A stretch of DNA of 64,000 bases from Anisodus tanguticus (taxonomy: Eukaryota > Streptophyta > Magnoliopsida > Solanales > Solanaceae), in the NCBI GenBank assembly GCA_034509755.1, contig CM067559.1, positions 39,266,032 through 39,330,031 on the forward strand. Direction: 5' to 3'. A program made the position numbers and the translations under genes. Numbering within the stretch: position 1 is the stretch's first letter; every line of letters starts with the position of its first letter. The notes below the pieces were generated by a model. It was not told the origin of the DNA, did not search any database, and saw only the letters and a list, made by a program, of their open reading frames with translations. Of the stretch, positions 34,877-46,884 are shown one piece after another.

Positions 34877-35230
34877 ACGGTCAACTCATCTAATTTCCGA
34901 GTTAACTCAGACAGACATTTCCCAACTGTTTGAAATAAAACATCAATTTGTCACACCGTGTATAGAGGGTCTGACAAGCAGTTCAAAATATAGTTCTTAC
35001 ACATGAAATCACTATGATTCCATGCATCAAGAATCATCTTCATGCCATTAATGACATGGATACCATGTTCTTTGGATACAAAACAAATCTTCATGCCATT
35101 AATGACATGGATACCATGTCCTTTGGATACAAAACAAGAAAGAGATAATCCTCACATAGAATTTAATATTAGTTAATACAACAATTAATTGTTTTTTTTT
35201 TTGCATAAAGTAAATATTAATAATAACATA
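34877..35230. repeat. spacer with 51-bp tandem duplication
   Basis: ATCTTCATGCCATTAATGAC begins at 35036 and again at 35087; the two 51-bp units (35036-35086, 35087-35137) differ at very few positions. Each contains the near-palindrome CATGCCATTAATGACATGG. No MCM8 exon is recognisable here, although the missing 5' half would be expected on this side. Confidence 0.7.
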
Positions 35231-35291
35231 TATTTTGGTGATCAGACATTTACATAGAATGAAGCATCTCGCATTAAGCCATTTGTTGGAT
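35231..35291 (+). pseudogene. fragment of the PWWP exon upstream of its own gene
   Basis: The sequence TATTTTGGTGATCAGACATT and the 40 bp that follow match 36541-36600 inside the PWWP domain coding region, with a handful of differences. Translated, it corresponds to FGDQTFxxNEASxIKPF with an in-frame stop. It lies about 600 bp upstream of the start codon, in the same orientation. Confidence 0.8.
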
Positions 35292-35639
35292 GATCAAAAG
35301 TACATCAATATTGCAACATGAAGGAGTGTTCGGATTATTGACAGTACTCCTTATTGACAGTACTCCCTCTGTAACAAAATACTTTTCGCACTTTTCATTT
35401 ACGGTAACATTTATATGGATAGTATTTTGATTAATTTACTCTTTTATCGTATTTCATCATATCATACATCCTCAATCAATATTTACTCTATCAATGATAA
35501 AATCTTTTAAATATTACTAACTAATGTAATGCTAAAATGAAAAAAAAACTTAATTTTATATTGATTAAATAAAACGACAATCCAAAGACATCGTAATGAC
35601 ACGTGTCGTTGGAAAAAAAAGTAAAAAAGGACTCACTGA

Positions 35640-35883
35640 AACAGAAACACAACATTCACACACTCCATATTTTTCTGGAAGTATCTCTCGTTATTCATTT
35701 CTCTACAGCTCAAAGATCAATCAATATTCAGAGGTAAATACTAGTATTATGTATCTATCACTCTCTGCATGTGTTCAATTTGAATTAAAATAGCCCTGAT
35801 TCATCTACTTACATCATTTTTTTTTTCATTTTTTCCTGATGTATGTGTGTTATGTGTATAATTATGTGTTGTGTATTTGTTAG
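35640..35883 (+). promoter_or_regulatory. probable leader exon and intron of the PWWP gene
   Basis: A leader-like region ends at ATTCAGAG followed by the donor GTAAATAC (35734). A T-rich stretch and the acceptor TTTGTTAG end at 35883, ten bases before the ATG. This predicts a short 5' UTR intron. The start of transcription is not visible. Confidence 0.45.
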
Positions 35884-35892
35884 GGTTTCTTC

Positions 35893-38217
35893 ATGTCGGC
35901 AAATGTTGATCATCAATCAGGAAATGAAACCCTAATGGAAAATCGAAATAATAAGGGTGTAGTTAGTGAATCTATTGTTGATGGGATTAGGGTTTTAGAA
36001 GAAGGTAATGAGGTTAGTGAGGGTTTAAGAGTGCAAATGGAAGGTTTAGATGTGGAAATTGATTTAGGTTCAGGCGATCTCGAAAATCAAACGGGGTTTT
36101 TAGGATATGATGGGTTTGACGGTGAACTCATGGTTGATCTGAGGGGATTTTCACAGCTTGCAGGAGAGGTGAATGCAGTCGAAGTTACTGACATGCAAGA
36201 GGTTAATGGTGGAAAAAATGCATCTGTTCCTGGTGGTATAACAGTCAACAATGATTCCAATGTGGTGGATGTCAATGGGAATCGAAACGGATTAAACGAA
36301 GAACGGATAGTAGAAGTTGAGTTGAAAAATGTAGATGGTATAGGTGTTGGGCGTGATGCTCTCGTCCCAGAAAGACGAGGGGATAAGCAAAGAATGGAAG
36401 AGGAAGGTAAATTTTACGTGTCCGATTTAGTATGGGGTAAGGTGAGGAGTCATCCTTGGTGGCCTGGGAAGATATTTGAGCCTTCTGCTGCATCAAACAA
36501 AGCAATGAAATACTTTAAAAAAGACAGCTATCTGATAGCTTATTTTGGTGACCAGACATTTGCCTGGAATGAAGCATCTAGCATTAAGCCATTTAGGATG
36601 TACTTTTCTCAAATGGAGAAACAGAGCAATTCAGAACGCTTTTGTCATGCCGTTGACTGTGCTCTAGATGAGGTTGCTAGACGTGTTGAGTTTGGGCTGG
36701 CCTGCCCGTGTTTGCAGGAGGAGACCCTGGAAAAAATGAGATCTCAGATTGCTATGAATGCTGATATCCAGAAAGAGTCAAGCATGAGAATCGGAGGTGA
36801 CAACTTTTCGGATGAAGCCTCATTTAACCCTACCAAACTTGTTAGAACACTGAAGTCAGTAGCTGCAGCTCCACATTCAGGGTTTGACAGATTGTCTTTT
36901 GTGTTGGCAAAAGCTCAATTGGCGGCCTATAATCGCTGGAAGGGTTATTATCAGCTCCCAGTAATAGAAGAATTTAGCGAGTTGTTGGAGAATGATGATG
37001 ATGTTGAACCACTGCTCGGGAAGAAAGATGCTAGTGATGTGGCGTCAGAGGAAAATTCTAATGTCCAAGGTACTTCCTCTACGAAGCGTCCTCGTCGCTC
37101 GGGAGTTGATGATCACTCTAGTAAAAAAGAAAAATCAATGTCCATTTTGATATATGGGAGCAGTTCAGGCATGCCAAATGATCAGAAGAAATCTAGAGGG
37201 GGAACTGCGCAAATGAGGAAGTCTGTGTCTTCGGAGAAGAGACGTTTGGCATTTGATTCTATGCCTAGTGATTCAAAGGCAAAAAGAAGGAAAAAAGAGT
37301 TGTTACCAAGCAGCGGTAAAGCTGCAAACCAATTTCTCAAGTCTACTGATAGAAATTCCAGAAGGACTGATGAGCACACTGAGAGGTTAAGAAATGTTGG
37401 TTTTGGAGATTTAGTACTTGGTCTCGTGAAACCTGAAGGGGAACAGTTGATTCTAGAAGAGTTCCCTTCTCCAAAGGAAATGCTCTCAAAGCTCTGTTTG
37501 GCTGCCAGGGATCCCATGAATGCGTATAGTATTTTGATGTCACGAGCTGGTTTGTTCTGTGACTATAGGAATTTAACTTGCTCAGAAACTACTGAGTCAG
37601 GAGACCACACAAAGATGACTGAAGAGCATATAGGAAAAAGTTCATCCAACTCAGCGTTTGCTGAAACTTTGTCACTAGAAGGTATTGAAGACTCGTATTG
37701 GACTGATAGGATTATTCAATGCAACCCCGAAGATCAGGTGTTATTTGAACCGGAGGTCCAAATTCAAGAGGATTTTCCTAATGCTGAATGGAAGAATTCT
37801 CCAAACTTGGACAATGAACAAGAAGTAGGCGGCTTTGTTGGGAATTCAGAAAGAGAAAGTCTATCTAATCTTGTGAATGGAAATTCTGAATACTCCCCAA
37901 CTGCACTGATTCTAAACTTTTCAGATTTAGAATCGGTTCCTCCCATAGCAGATCTAAACATAATATTTAGTCAGTATGGCCCACTTTATGAATCTGAGAC
38001 TGAACTTATTCACAAGAGCAAACGAGCAAAACTTGTTTTCAAGAGGCGTGATGATGCTGAAACTGCTTTTAGCAAGTCAGGGAAATTTAGTATTTTTGGA
38101 CCATCACTCATCAGTTACCGCCTAGAGTATTCACCATCACCACGCAAAGCATCTTGTACCTCAAAACGTAAAAGGAAGTATGCAGCATCTATAAAAGTGA
38201 ATGGAGTTCGAAACTGA
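35893..38217 (+). CDS. PWWP domain-containing protein (PDP-like)
   Basis: The whole 774-aa coding region is one open exon. The ATG at 35893 is the first after a predicted leader intron. The PWWP domain is at about residues 175-270: VSDLVWGKVRSHPWWPG, YLIAYFGDQTFAWNEAS, then SERFCHAVDCALDEVARRVEFG (read as two pieces, 36596-36700). PWWP domains bind methylated histone tails and DNA; plant PDP proteins act with Polycomb and FVE/MSI-type complexes in flowering control. The N-terminus is acidic. Basic clusters such as KRPRRS (about residue 400) and KAKRRKK (about 463) suggest nuclear import. The C-terminus has the family's RRM-like fold (LNIIFSQYGPL, SIFGPSLISYRLEY). The paralogue is not fixed, so no symbol is given. 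It appears intact. Confidence 0.92.
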   Translation: MSANVDHQSGNETLMENRNNKGVVSESIVDGIRVLEEGNEVSEGLRVQMEGLDVEIDLGSGDLENQTGFLGYDGFDGELMVDLRGFSQLAGEVNAVEVTDMQEVNGGKNASVPGGITVNNDSNVVDVNGNRNGLNEERIVEVELKNVDGIGVGRDALVPERRGDKQRMEEEGKFYVSDLVWGKVRSHPWWPGKIFEPSAASNKAMKYFKKDSYLIAYFGDQTFAWNEASSIKPFRMYFSQMEKQSNSERFCHAVDCALDEVARRVEFGLACPCLQEETLEKMRSQIAMNADIQKESSMRIGGDNFSDEASFNPTKLVRTLKSVAAAPHSGFDRLSFVLAKAQLAAYNRWKGYYQLPVIEEFSELLENDDDVEPLLGKKDASDVASEENSNVQGTSSTKRPRRSGVDDHSSKKEKSMSILIYGSSSGMPNDQKKSRGGTAQMRKSVSSEKRRLAFDSMPSDSKAKRRKKELLPSSGKAANQFLKSTDRNSRRTDEHTERLRNVGFGDLVLGLVKPEGEQLILEEFPSPKEMLSKLCLAARDPMNAYSILMSRAGLFCDYRNLTCSETTESGDHTKMTEEHIGKSSSNSAFAETLSLEGIEDSYWTDRIIQCNPEDQVLFEPEVQIQEDFPNAEWKNSPNLDNEQEVGGFVGNSERESLSNLVNGNSEYSPTALILNFSDLESVPPIADLNIIFSQYGPLYESETELIHKSKRAKLVFKRRDDAETAFSKSGKFSIFGPSLISYRLEYSPSPRKASCTSKRKRKYAASIKVNGVRN

Positions 38218-39790
38218 AGTAAGATGAATTCCTCATTAGTTTTTCTGCTGGATTTTCCCGTACAGATTAAATAGTGAACTTTTTTGGTGGCTAATGTTAA
38301 TATGAAATTTTGTTGCACATAGTTGAAATTAACTGCTGAGTGTTTTGTCCAGTTAGAACGTTTTAGATAGTAGAAAAGCAGTCTGGAAATGTTTAATTTA
38401 TTTTTGGTTGACTATGCATTTTGTATCTATGTATTCCTTTGCCCAGAAATATAATATATGGTGGCAGCTAGTCATTTTACAGTATACTTGATGAATTGGG
38501 TTTGACAGTTTGAATTTCCCGATATTGATTGCTTTCACTGCATCGATTGCTAAAGTAACCAGCAAGCATAATGAGAAACCATGCTTGGCCTTAAGAGAGC
38601 AAGAGGAGTTACTTGTATAGAAGATGCTATTGAAGTAGTAAGTGATTGTCCTCTGTTAGCTGTTACTTACTATGTTGCTCAGACTCTCCAAAATAATGCG
38701 CACCCGTGTCAAATCCCTCAAATTGCACTATTTTTGGGGATCAGACACCCACCTGTCAGCATTTTTGAAGAGTTATAGGTTACTTTTGTCGGTAGTAATT
38801 AGCAAAAGGGTGTGATGTAAATCCAAATACGTGGTCATTGCTGCTGAATATTACAGGTAATTGACACAGGCTTTGTTCCAAGTATAGTGCATTCATGGTA
38901 TATTGATATTCTGTGCCTGGCCAAGTAACTGAAGTCTAGTTGGATGTTTTTCCTTTTGTTCATCTTGGTTTGATTGGCTTCACCTTAAGCAGATTGAGTT
39001 ATCCCGGAACGCTTTCCCCTTGATTTCCGCCTCCAGAATCTCCATCTATTGTACTAGAAAGATAAAGTGGTGATTCTGTAAATCAAAATAAGGTAAAAAT
39101 CAAATGGCGTGAACTAAAGTTGTTTATGAATGTGCAAGTTTAATAGAGGAGTATATCTTTATCTTTATTTGTATTGCGTATTTGTGAAGATTCTCAAAAT
39201 ATAAAAGACTTGACGGTATTCCAGTTTTGCTCCAAACAAAGTTGATTTTACTGTAAAATAGTAGTAGTAGTTACAAATTAAGGTGATAGTACTTCATGTG
39301 TTTCAATTTATATGACAAAAGATTATTGTGCACGAAATTTAAATAAGAAGGTAAAACTATTGAAATTTGTGGTCTTAAATAGAAATATATCCTAATATGT
39401 GTGGCTATACGACGTTTGAAACGTGAGGTCCGTTTAATATGGGATAAACACTTGTGTTGTGTAACTATAAAAAACTTGTTATGAAGGCAAAATGAGAAAT
39501 AGTTAAATATTTTTAAAAAAAAATATTATGTTGGGATAAATATTATGCTTTTTTTTTACTATAAACGCGCTTCATTATTGGTACTCTGTATATAATCAAA
39601 CTATGTGCATCTGAAGTTAAGAAATAAAAGACATAGCATGAATAGATTCCGGTAATTAATTAACCCAGCTAAATTTGTTAATTCTAGGCTCTAGCTCATT
39701 CGATATTATTGTATAAAACGTGTTATCATTTTTATCATACAGATCCAACATATGATGTGACATATAAACACATTTTTTTAATATACAATC
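38218..39790. other. PWWP 3' UTR and spacer
   Basis: The first few hundred bases are presumably 3' UTR. A 65-codon frame at 38581-38778 has no recognisable similarity. Near 39295-39440 there is a stretch (GTGTTTCAATTTATATGACA...) resembling common small MITEs. No gene is supported. Confidence 0.45.
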
Positions 39791-39794
39791 ATTT

Positions 39795-42030
39795 TGATAG
39801 AAAGCAAGGATGAGGTGGAGAAGTGGAAGAATAGGGAACTGTATAAGATGGCGAGAAAGGAGGCAAATCTTGCGATTACGGCGGCGAAAACGACGACTTT
39901 TGAACGCATGTATGTGGAATTAGAGTGAAAAGGCGGGGATAGGAAGTTGTACAGACTGGTTAAGGCGAGGGAGAGGACGGCTCGTGACTTGGATCACGTG
40001 AGGTGCATCAAGGACGAGGACGACAAAGTACCGGTGGAGGACGCGCATATTAGGCGGAGGTGGAAGTCTTACTTCCATAAACTCTTGAACGAAAAAGGAG
40101 ATAGAGACATTGTGTTGGGAGATCTGGAGCAATCTGGTAGGTATCGGGATTTTGGGTATTGTAGAAGCATTAAGGTTTAGGAGATTAAAAGTGTTGTTCG
40201 CAGGATGCGCAGGGGACGAGCGACCGGGCCTGATGAGATTCCAGTTGAATTTTGAAAAAACACATGCAGGACAGGCTTGGAGTGACTGACTGAGTTGTTT
40301 AACGTCATTTTTAAGACGACGAGAATGCCCGAAGAATGGAGGTGGAGTACAATGATCCCTTTGTATAAGAACAAATGTGATATCCAGAGTTGCAATAACT
40401 ATAGGGGTATCAAGCTGATAAGCCACCCTGTGAAAGTTTGGGAAAGGATCGTGGAGATGAGGGTGAGAAGAGGCGTATCTATTTCTTAGAACCAGTTTGG
40501 ATTCATGTCGGGGCGTTCGATCACAGAAGCCATTCATCTTATTAAGAGGTTGGTGGAGCAATATAGGGAGAGGAATAGAGACTTACATATGGTTTTCATC
40601 GACCTCGAGAAGGCATACGACAAAGTTTCTAGGGAGGTTCTATGAAGATGTTTGGAGGTTAGAGATGTACATGTGGCGTACACTAGGGCGATCAAGGATA
40701 TGTATTATGGAGCCAAGACCAAGGTACGGACAGTAGGAGGAGACTCGGAGCACTTTCCAGTGGTGATGGGGTTGCACCATGGATCAACTCTTAGCCCATT
40801 CTTATTTGTCTTGGTGATGGATGGACTGACACGACAAATCTAATGGGAGGTGCCATGGTGTATGTTATTCTCAGACGACATAGTCCTGATTGATGGGACT
40901 CGCAGCGGAGTCAACGCTAAGCTAGAGGTTTGGAGACAAGACTCTGAAATCTAAAGGGTTCAGGCTTAGTAGGACCAAGACAGAATACTTAGAGTGCAGG
41001 TTCGGTAACGGGAGCGACCTTGAGACAGGCGTAGGGGTGAGGCTTGGTACTCAGGTCATCTCAAAGAAAGGAAGCTTCAAGTATCCAAGGGGATGGAGAG
41101 ATTGATGACGATGTCACACATCGTATTGGGGCAGGGTGGATGAAATGGAGGCTCGCATTTGGAGTTTTATGCGACAAAAATGTACCACCAAAACTTAAAG
41201 GCAAGTTCTATAGGGCGGTGGTTAGACCGACTATGTTGTATGGGGCGGAGTGTTGACCAGTCAAGACTTCACATATCCAAAAGATGAAAGTTGCGGAGAT
41301 GAGGATGCTGAGATGGATGTGCGGGCATACAAAGAGGGATATGATTAGAAATGATGATATTCGTGACAGAGTGGGAATGGCCTCGGTGGAGCGAGATTGA
41401 GATGATTTGGGCATGTGCAGAGGAGAGACACAAATGCCCTAGTGCGGAAGTGTGAGAGGTTGGCTATGGACGGGTTCATAAGGGGTAGAGGTAGGCCAAA
41501 GAAGTATTGGGGAGATGGCGCAATTGCAACTTACTGAGGACATGACCTTATATAGGGGGTTGTGGAGGATACATATTAGGGTAAAATTGTAGTAGGTAGT
41601 CGAGTGTAGTCCAACTTACGCTTACAAACTGATAGTTGTAGTGTTATTATTGTAGGCCCGCCTAGCCTATCATACTAATAGGTGCAGTATTGTTTTATAG
41701 TCCCATGTAGTTTGATTTCTATTGTTATGTGTCCTTTAGTGCACTTTGTTTAGCTTATTTACCTGCCCTAGTTAATGCTTACTTTTTTCAGAATGCGCTA
41801 TCATGACTTATTCGCTTTTGATACCAGCATTTTCATACTGCTTAATTTTTTTTTTGACCGGTCTGACCGTTTCTCTTGCTTTGCTTGTGCTTATGCTCTG
41901 TCTTGAGCCGATGGTCTCTCGGAAACAACCACTCTACCCACCAAGGTAGAAGTAAGGTCTGCGTACACTTTAACTTCTCCAGACCCCACGTTATGGGATT
42001 TCACTGGATATGTTGTTGTTGTTGTAATTA
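39795..42030 (+). mobile_element. RTE-type LINE, 5'-truncated and degenerate
   Basis: It begins within the linker before the reverse transcriptase (KDEVEKWKNRELYKMARKEA) and has no endonuclease part. Broken frames then give the RT landmarks RGRATGPDEIPVEF, NNYRGIKLISHPVKVWERI, HMVFIDLEKAYDKVSRE, HHGSTLSPFLFVLVMDGL and LFSDDIVLIDG. The end has a GCGTACACTTTAACTTCTCC segment and a terminal GTTGTTGTTGTTG repeat (42013-42025). Many stops and frameshifts make it inactive. The tail matches the LINE fragment in UPL4 intron 10. Confidence 0.88.
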
Positions 42031-42642
42031 TTTTTTCCTCAATCTATATCTCATTTAACATATAGGCATCCGTTATATCTTTGCTTCGCTATTCTTAAAC
42101 GTTTTTCTAATTAAATTTAATTGTGTGAATTACATAATAAAATTTTTCATACACATATATTTATATACATAGATAAAATATGATTTGACTTTTATGTGTA
42201 TAAGGTTTTCCAATCGATCTAACTTTATTGGTCCTGAAAAGATAATCTTATGGTACATAAATTCACCATTCAAATTGTAGTATTCAAAATTGAATCCAGA
42301 AAGTGTTAAAGGCTGTTACCGTCCATAAAAAAAAGTAAAAACTAGTAACCTGAAAGTAAGACATATCACTTGCTACAACATATTAAAATATAAGAAGTAT
42401 ATTTTTTTTTACAGTAAAAGTGTATAGACATTAAGCAAACTTTTATACTATACAACATCGCCACAAAGCTCACAACATTTAGTAACCATTATCTTTATTC
42501 TTTACACATTTTAACCTACATAATCAGTGTGTATATATTTTACATTAGATCATAAAATTATTATATACCCACGATTAGGGGTCTATATGGACCAGGTTGG
42601 TTTGAAATTTTCAAATACCAAATCAAATCAATTATATCGTGT
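42031..42642. other. AT-rich spacer
   Basis: No gene or complete element is visible between the LINE and the second copia element. Confidence 0.4.
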
Positions 42643-42807
42643 TAATAGAATATTTTCATAATAATTAATTGTACATCTCCTATATTAGATAGAATTATAT
42701 TTATCTTGTAATTAGGTTTGATTAGTTACCTAGTTTGTAGCAAAGTAAATATTTCTGTAACACTATAAATCATTAATGAATACAATCAAGGAAAAATATT
42801 TCCTACA
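42643..42807 (+). repeat. 5' LTR of the second copia element
   Basis: It starts at or just before TAATAGAATATTTTC and ends TTTCCTACA directly before the primer-binding site. It is about 165 bp; the exact first base is uncertain by a few positions. Confidence 0.8.
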
Positions 42808-42837
42808 TGGTATCAGATTCTAGAGAAAGATCCAAAC

Positions 42838-45800
42838 TTGTCTCCCCCGAACCCACCATTAATTTTGAAAAATGTCCTTCACGCACCTCAGTTAATTAAA
42901 AACTTAATTTCAGTTAGAAAATTTACCACTGATAATTGGGTTTCTGTTGAATTTGATCCTTTTAGGTTTTTCGTGAAGGATTTTCAGACGGAGATCTATC
43001 TAATGAGATGTGATAGTCGGAGCGAGGTTTATCCAATAACCACAACCACATATCAAGCCAAATTACCATCCACTTTTGCAGCTTTAGCTCCTTCTTTATG
43101 GCATGAACGTTTGGGTGATTCAGGAGCACCTGTTTTTTGCTTCCCTTAAACAAAATAAATTTATTGAGTGTACTAGACCTCGTAGTTCTCATGTTTGTCA
43201 CTCTTGTTCTCTTGGAAAACATGTTAAGTTGCCTTTTGTTGCTTCTAAGTCTCGTACTGTTATGCCTTTTGATATTATTCATAGTGATATTTGGACATCT
43301 CCTGTTTTGAACTCTTCGGGCCATCGATATTATCTTCTGTTGTTGGATGATTACTCTAATTTTTTGTAGACGTTTACTTTGTCTAAAAAGTCACAAGTTT
43401 TTTCACATTTCTATCCTTTATAGCATACATCCGCACTCAATTTGAATGGGATATTAAAATATTCAGTGTGAAAATGGTAGAGAATTTGATAATGAGCCTT
43501 CTGGAATTTTTGCAAAACTAATGGTTTGTCGTTTCGCCTCTCGTGTCCACATACATCATCTCAAAATGGAAAATCAGAAAGAAAAATTCGAACCATTAAC
43601 AATATTGTTAGAACCTTACTTGCCCATGCATCTCTACCGCCATCATTTTGGCATCATGCGTTAAAAATGACAATCTATCTTTTAAATATACTTCCGAGCA
43701 AACAAATAGCCTACCAATCCCCACTCAAAATTTTATACCTAAGGGACCCATCATATTCTCATTTGCGGGTTTTCGGGTGCTTATGATATCCTCTCTTTTC
43801 TTCTACTACTATCAATAAACTTCAACCCCGATCAACTCCGTATATGTTTTTGGGATATCCGTCAAATCATCGTGCTTACAAATGTTTCGACTTATCCTCT
43901 AATAAAATCATCGTAAGTCGTCACATAATTTTTGATGAAACAAATTTCCCTTTTGCCAAATTACATTGTTCCGGGCCTCATACCTATGAATTTCTTGACG
44001 ATAAATACCCCAGTATTTGATCCATAAATTAGCCTCCCAAACAGGCTCAACGTGTCCCGGTGTCTCGGCCCAATTACCGAGCCCTGTGGCTGCTGGCCCA
44101 ACTGAGCCTCTCGCTGGCAGCCTAGTGCCGAGAGGCCCAGTGGCGGGCAGTCCGCTGGTCTCGGCCCACCATCACCTGGCCCACTGCCCGATAGTTTAGT
44201 CACTGCCAGCCCACTGTCGGGTAGTCCATCACTCTCATCCGGCCCGACTCTAATTCCGACCCAATGGCCTGTCATCCGTAGTCAACAAGGAATTTTTAAG
44301 CTAAACAAAAAATACGGTCTTCACACCCATATTGCCAAGTCACCGTTGCCCCATAATCATGTGTCTGCCCTTAATGATCCGAATTGGAAAATGGCTAGAT
44401 GAATTTAATGCTCTTATTAATAATATGACGTGGGATTTGGTGCCCCATCCCCCTGATGTTAATGTGATTCGGTCTATGTGGATTTTTAGTCATAAAAAAA
44501 ATCTGATGGTACATTTGAGAGGCACAAAGCCCATCTTGTAGGTGATGGGAAGACTCAACAGGTTGGTGTGGATTGTGGTGAGTCTTTCAGTCCGGTGGTT
44601 AAACCGACAACTATCCGGACAGTCCTCAGTCTGGCTCTTTTGAAGGCATGGCCGTTTCATCAGCTTGATGTCAAAAATGCCTTCCTGCATAGAGACCTCA
44701 ATGAAACAATGTACATGTATCAGCCCATAGGGTACAGAGACCCTACTTATCCTAATCATGTATGCCTGCTGAAGAAATCATTATATGGGCTCAAACAAGA
44801 TCCTAAGGCCTGGTACAAGAGGTTTGTAGATTACGTTTCACTTAATGAATTTTCTAACAGCAGGTCAGATCATTCTTTATTCATCTACCGTCAGGGTAAT
44901 GATATTACTTACATTCTTATGTATGTGGATGATATTATCTTAACTGCCTCATCTGATGCCCTTCGCAAGTCTATCATGTCACTGTTGGGCTCTGATTTTG
45001 CAATGAAAGATCTAGGGCCACTGAGTTACTTTTTGGGGATAGCTGTGACACGGCATGCAGGTGGTTTATTTTATCACAAAAGAAGTATGCAGCAGAGATT
45101 GTTGAACGAGCTGACATGCCATCGTGTAGGTCATCTGTCACTCCGGTTAATACTAAACCGAAGTTGAGTGCTTTTTCCAGCAAGCCATATGCCGATCCAT
45201 CACAATACCACAACTTTGTAGGGGCCTGCAGTATCTCACATTCACGAGACCCGACATCTCTTATGATGTGCAACAAGTTTGTCTATTCATGCATAACCCG
45301 ATGGAGGATCATATCCATGCTCTCAAACGCATTGTGCGTTATATTCAGGGTACTCTCGACCATGACTTGCATTTATATCCGTCTTCGACAACCACTCTTG
45401 TTTCATACACATATGCCGATTGGGGTGGTTGTCCGAATACCAGACACTCCACGTCTGATTATTGTGTATTTCTTTGTGATAATTTGGTCTCTTGGTCCTC
45501 AAAACGGCAAGCAACCTTATCCAGATCCAGTGCCGAAGCAGAATACCGAGGAGTTGCCAATGTGGTGTCTGAATCTTGTTGGCTACGGAACCGTCTTTTA
45601 GAGCTCCATTGTCCGGTTCTGAAAGCGACATTGGTTTATTGTGATAATGTTAGTGCAATTTATCTCTCGGGAAATCCGGTTCACCACCAATGTACTAAAT
45701 ATATTGAGTTGGATATTCACTTTGTTTGCGAAAAGGTTGCTCGTGGACAAGTACGTGTCTTACATGTCCCGTCACGTTATCAGATTGCCGACATTTTTAC

Positions 45801-45885
45801 AAAAGGTCTTCCGCTGGTTTTAATTGAAGACTTTCGAGACAGTCTCAACATACGCCGACCTCTCGTTTCGACTGCGGGTGTGTAA
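42838..45885 (+). pseudogene. copia pol remnant (integrase, RT, RNase H)
   Basis: A pre-integrase region (ENVLHAPQLIKNLISVRKF-like, 42865-42925) is followed by integrase pieces (HSCSLGKHVKLPF, FDIIHSDIWTSP, a SSQNGKSE motif near 43558). The RT (44568-45100) has LDVKNAFLHRDLNE and YVDDIILTASS. RNase H (45268-45885) has SYTYADWGGCPN, SRSSAEAEYRGVAN and TKYIELDIHFVCEKVA. Stops and shifts occur near 43145, 43370, 43785, 44540 and 45165. Confidence 0.88.
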
Positions 45886-45892
45886 TAGAATA

Positions 45893-46056
45893 TTTCCACA
45901 ATAATTAATTGTACATCTTCTATATTAGGTAGAATTATATTTCTCTTGTAATTTGAATTGATTAGTTACCTAATTTGTAGCAAAATAAATATTTCTGTAA
46001 CACTATATATATTATAAATCATTAATGTATAAAATCAAGGAAGAATATTTCCTACA
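45893..46056 (+). repeat. 3' LTR of the second copia element
   Basis: About 164 bp, starting TAATAGAATATTTCC after a purine-rich stretch (ACTGCGGGTG) and ending CCTACA. It differs from the left LTR by scattered changes plus an extra TATATATTA. Confidence 0.85.
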
Positions 46057-46884
46057 AAATATATAAATCAACCCAAACCAATAAAATCGGTTTTTTCAAT
46101 CTCGATTTTTCTCGGGTTATTCAGGTTTATCGGTTTTTTTTTTCTGTGTGGTTCGAATACAAAAGCATTTGCTTGATCAAAATAATTTTTTTTTTTTTTG
46201 GTTTCTCTGTCCAGTTTTTATTATTTTTTTATTTTTTATTTCACAACTACTCCAACATCAATCTGTTTGAAAGAATGGAATTTCTCCAAAAGTTATTGTT
46301 ACATAAAAACAAACAAAAGACAAAGCAATAGCAAGAAAATACAGTGTACAAGGCAAGAGTACTACGTCGTCAAATGCTTAAAAGAAGAAAATGAGGGAAT
46401 AATATGAAGCACACTCTTGACATAGAAGGTATAAGATTCTCCGTCAGTGGGGTCTGAAAGGATAGAGTATACCCAGAGTCTACTTTTACCTTGTTAGGTA
46501 GAGTGACACAAGTTTTTTGTTTTTGTTTTTTAAGTTCGAAGTGAAAAAGGAAAATTGCCTCTGGAAAGTGAAGTGTATTGGCCCAAATTATTAGTTCGAA
46601 TAAAATACATTATTTTATCAAATTGCGTACTTCAATTGCACACTTGGACACATGGCCAACTCAACATTTCAAACTAAGGATACACACACCACATTTATTT
46701 AGGGTCCAAACGGCTAGCAAAATATTTAATTTCCCAATTCTTTGAAAAACCGCCTCTTTAGCAGTTCAAAAAAAATTTCCCCTTTTTCCTCTATAGCGCT
46801 CCCATTTCTATCATCGCACTTCATCTTTCAAGAACCATTCAATTTGAAATCTTAGCTTAGATTTTGTACTTTTGGGTTCACTAA
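46057..46884. other. spacer and probable leader of the next gene
   Basis: It holds CGGTTTTTT-type low-complexity sequence (46089-46142) and a SINE/RTE-tail fragment at about 46430-46510 (GTGGGGTCTGAAAGGATAGA, then CCTTGTTAGGTAGAG). The last 150 bp before 46885 probably form the 5' UTR of the downstream gene. Confidence 0.45.

Larger units (their letters stand above)
42643..46056 (+). mobile_element. Ty1/copia element lacking gag and protease
   Basis: The LTRs are about 42643-42807 and 45893-46056; both end ATATTTCCTACA and share most of their sequence. TGGTATCAGATTC follows the left LTR as primer-binding site. Within 35 bp the sequence is already at the protease-integrase linker, so gag and protease have been deleted. 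I could not find a convincing target duplication (right flank AAATA, left flank ATCGTG). The LTRs are unlike those of the other two copia elements. Confidence 0.88.

Noticed and set aside
38581..38778. 65-codon open frame downstream of the PWWP gene
   Set aside because: No recognisable motif, no splice context and a length expected by chance.
43961..44275. Frames on both strands in the second copia element between integrase and RT
   Set aside because: This is the proline-rich linker of copia pol with biased composition, open in several frames by chance.
42636..46061. Target-site duplication for the second copia element
   Set aside because: The bases flanking the two LTRs (left ATCGTG, right AAATA) do not match at any plausible boundary, so none is claimed.
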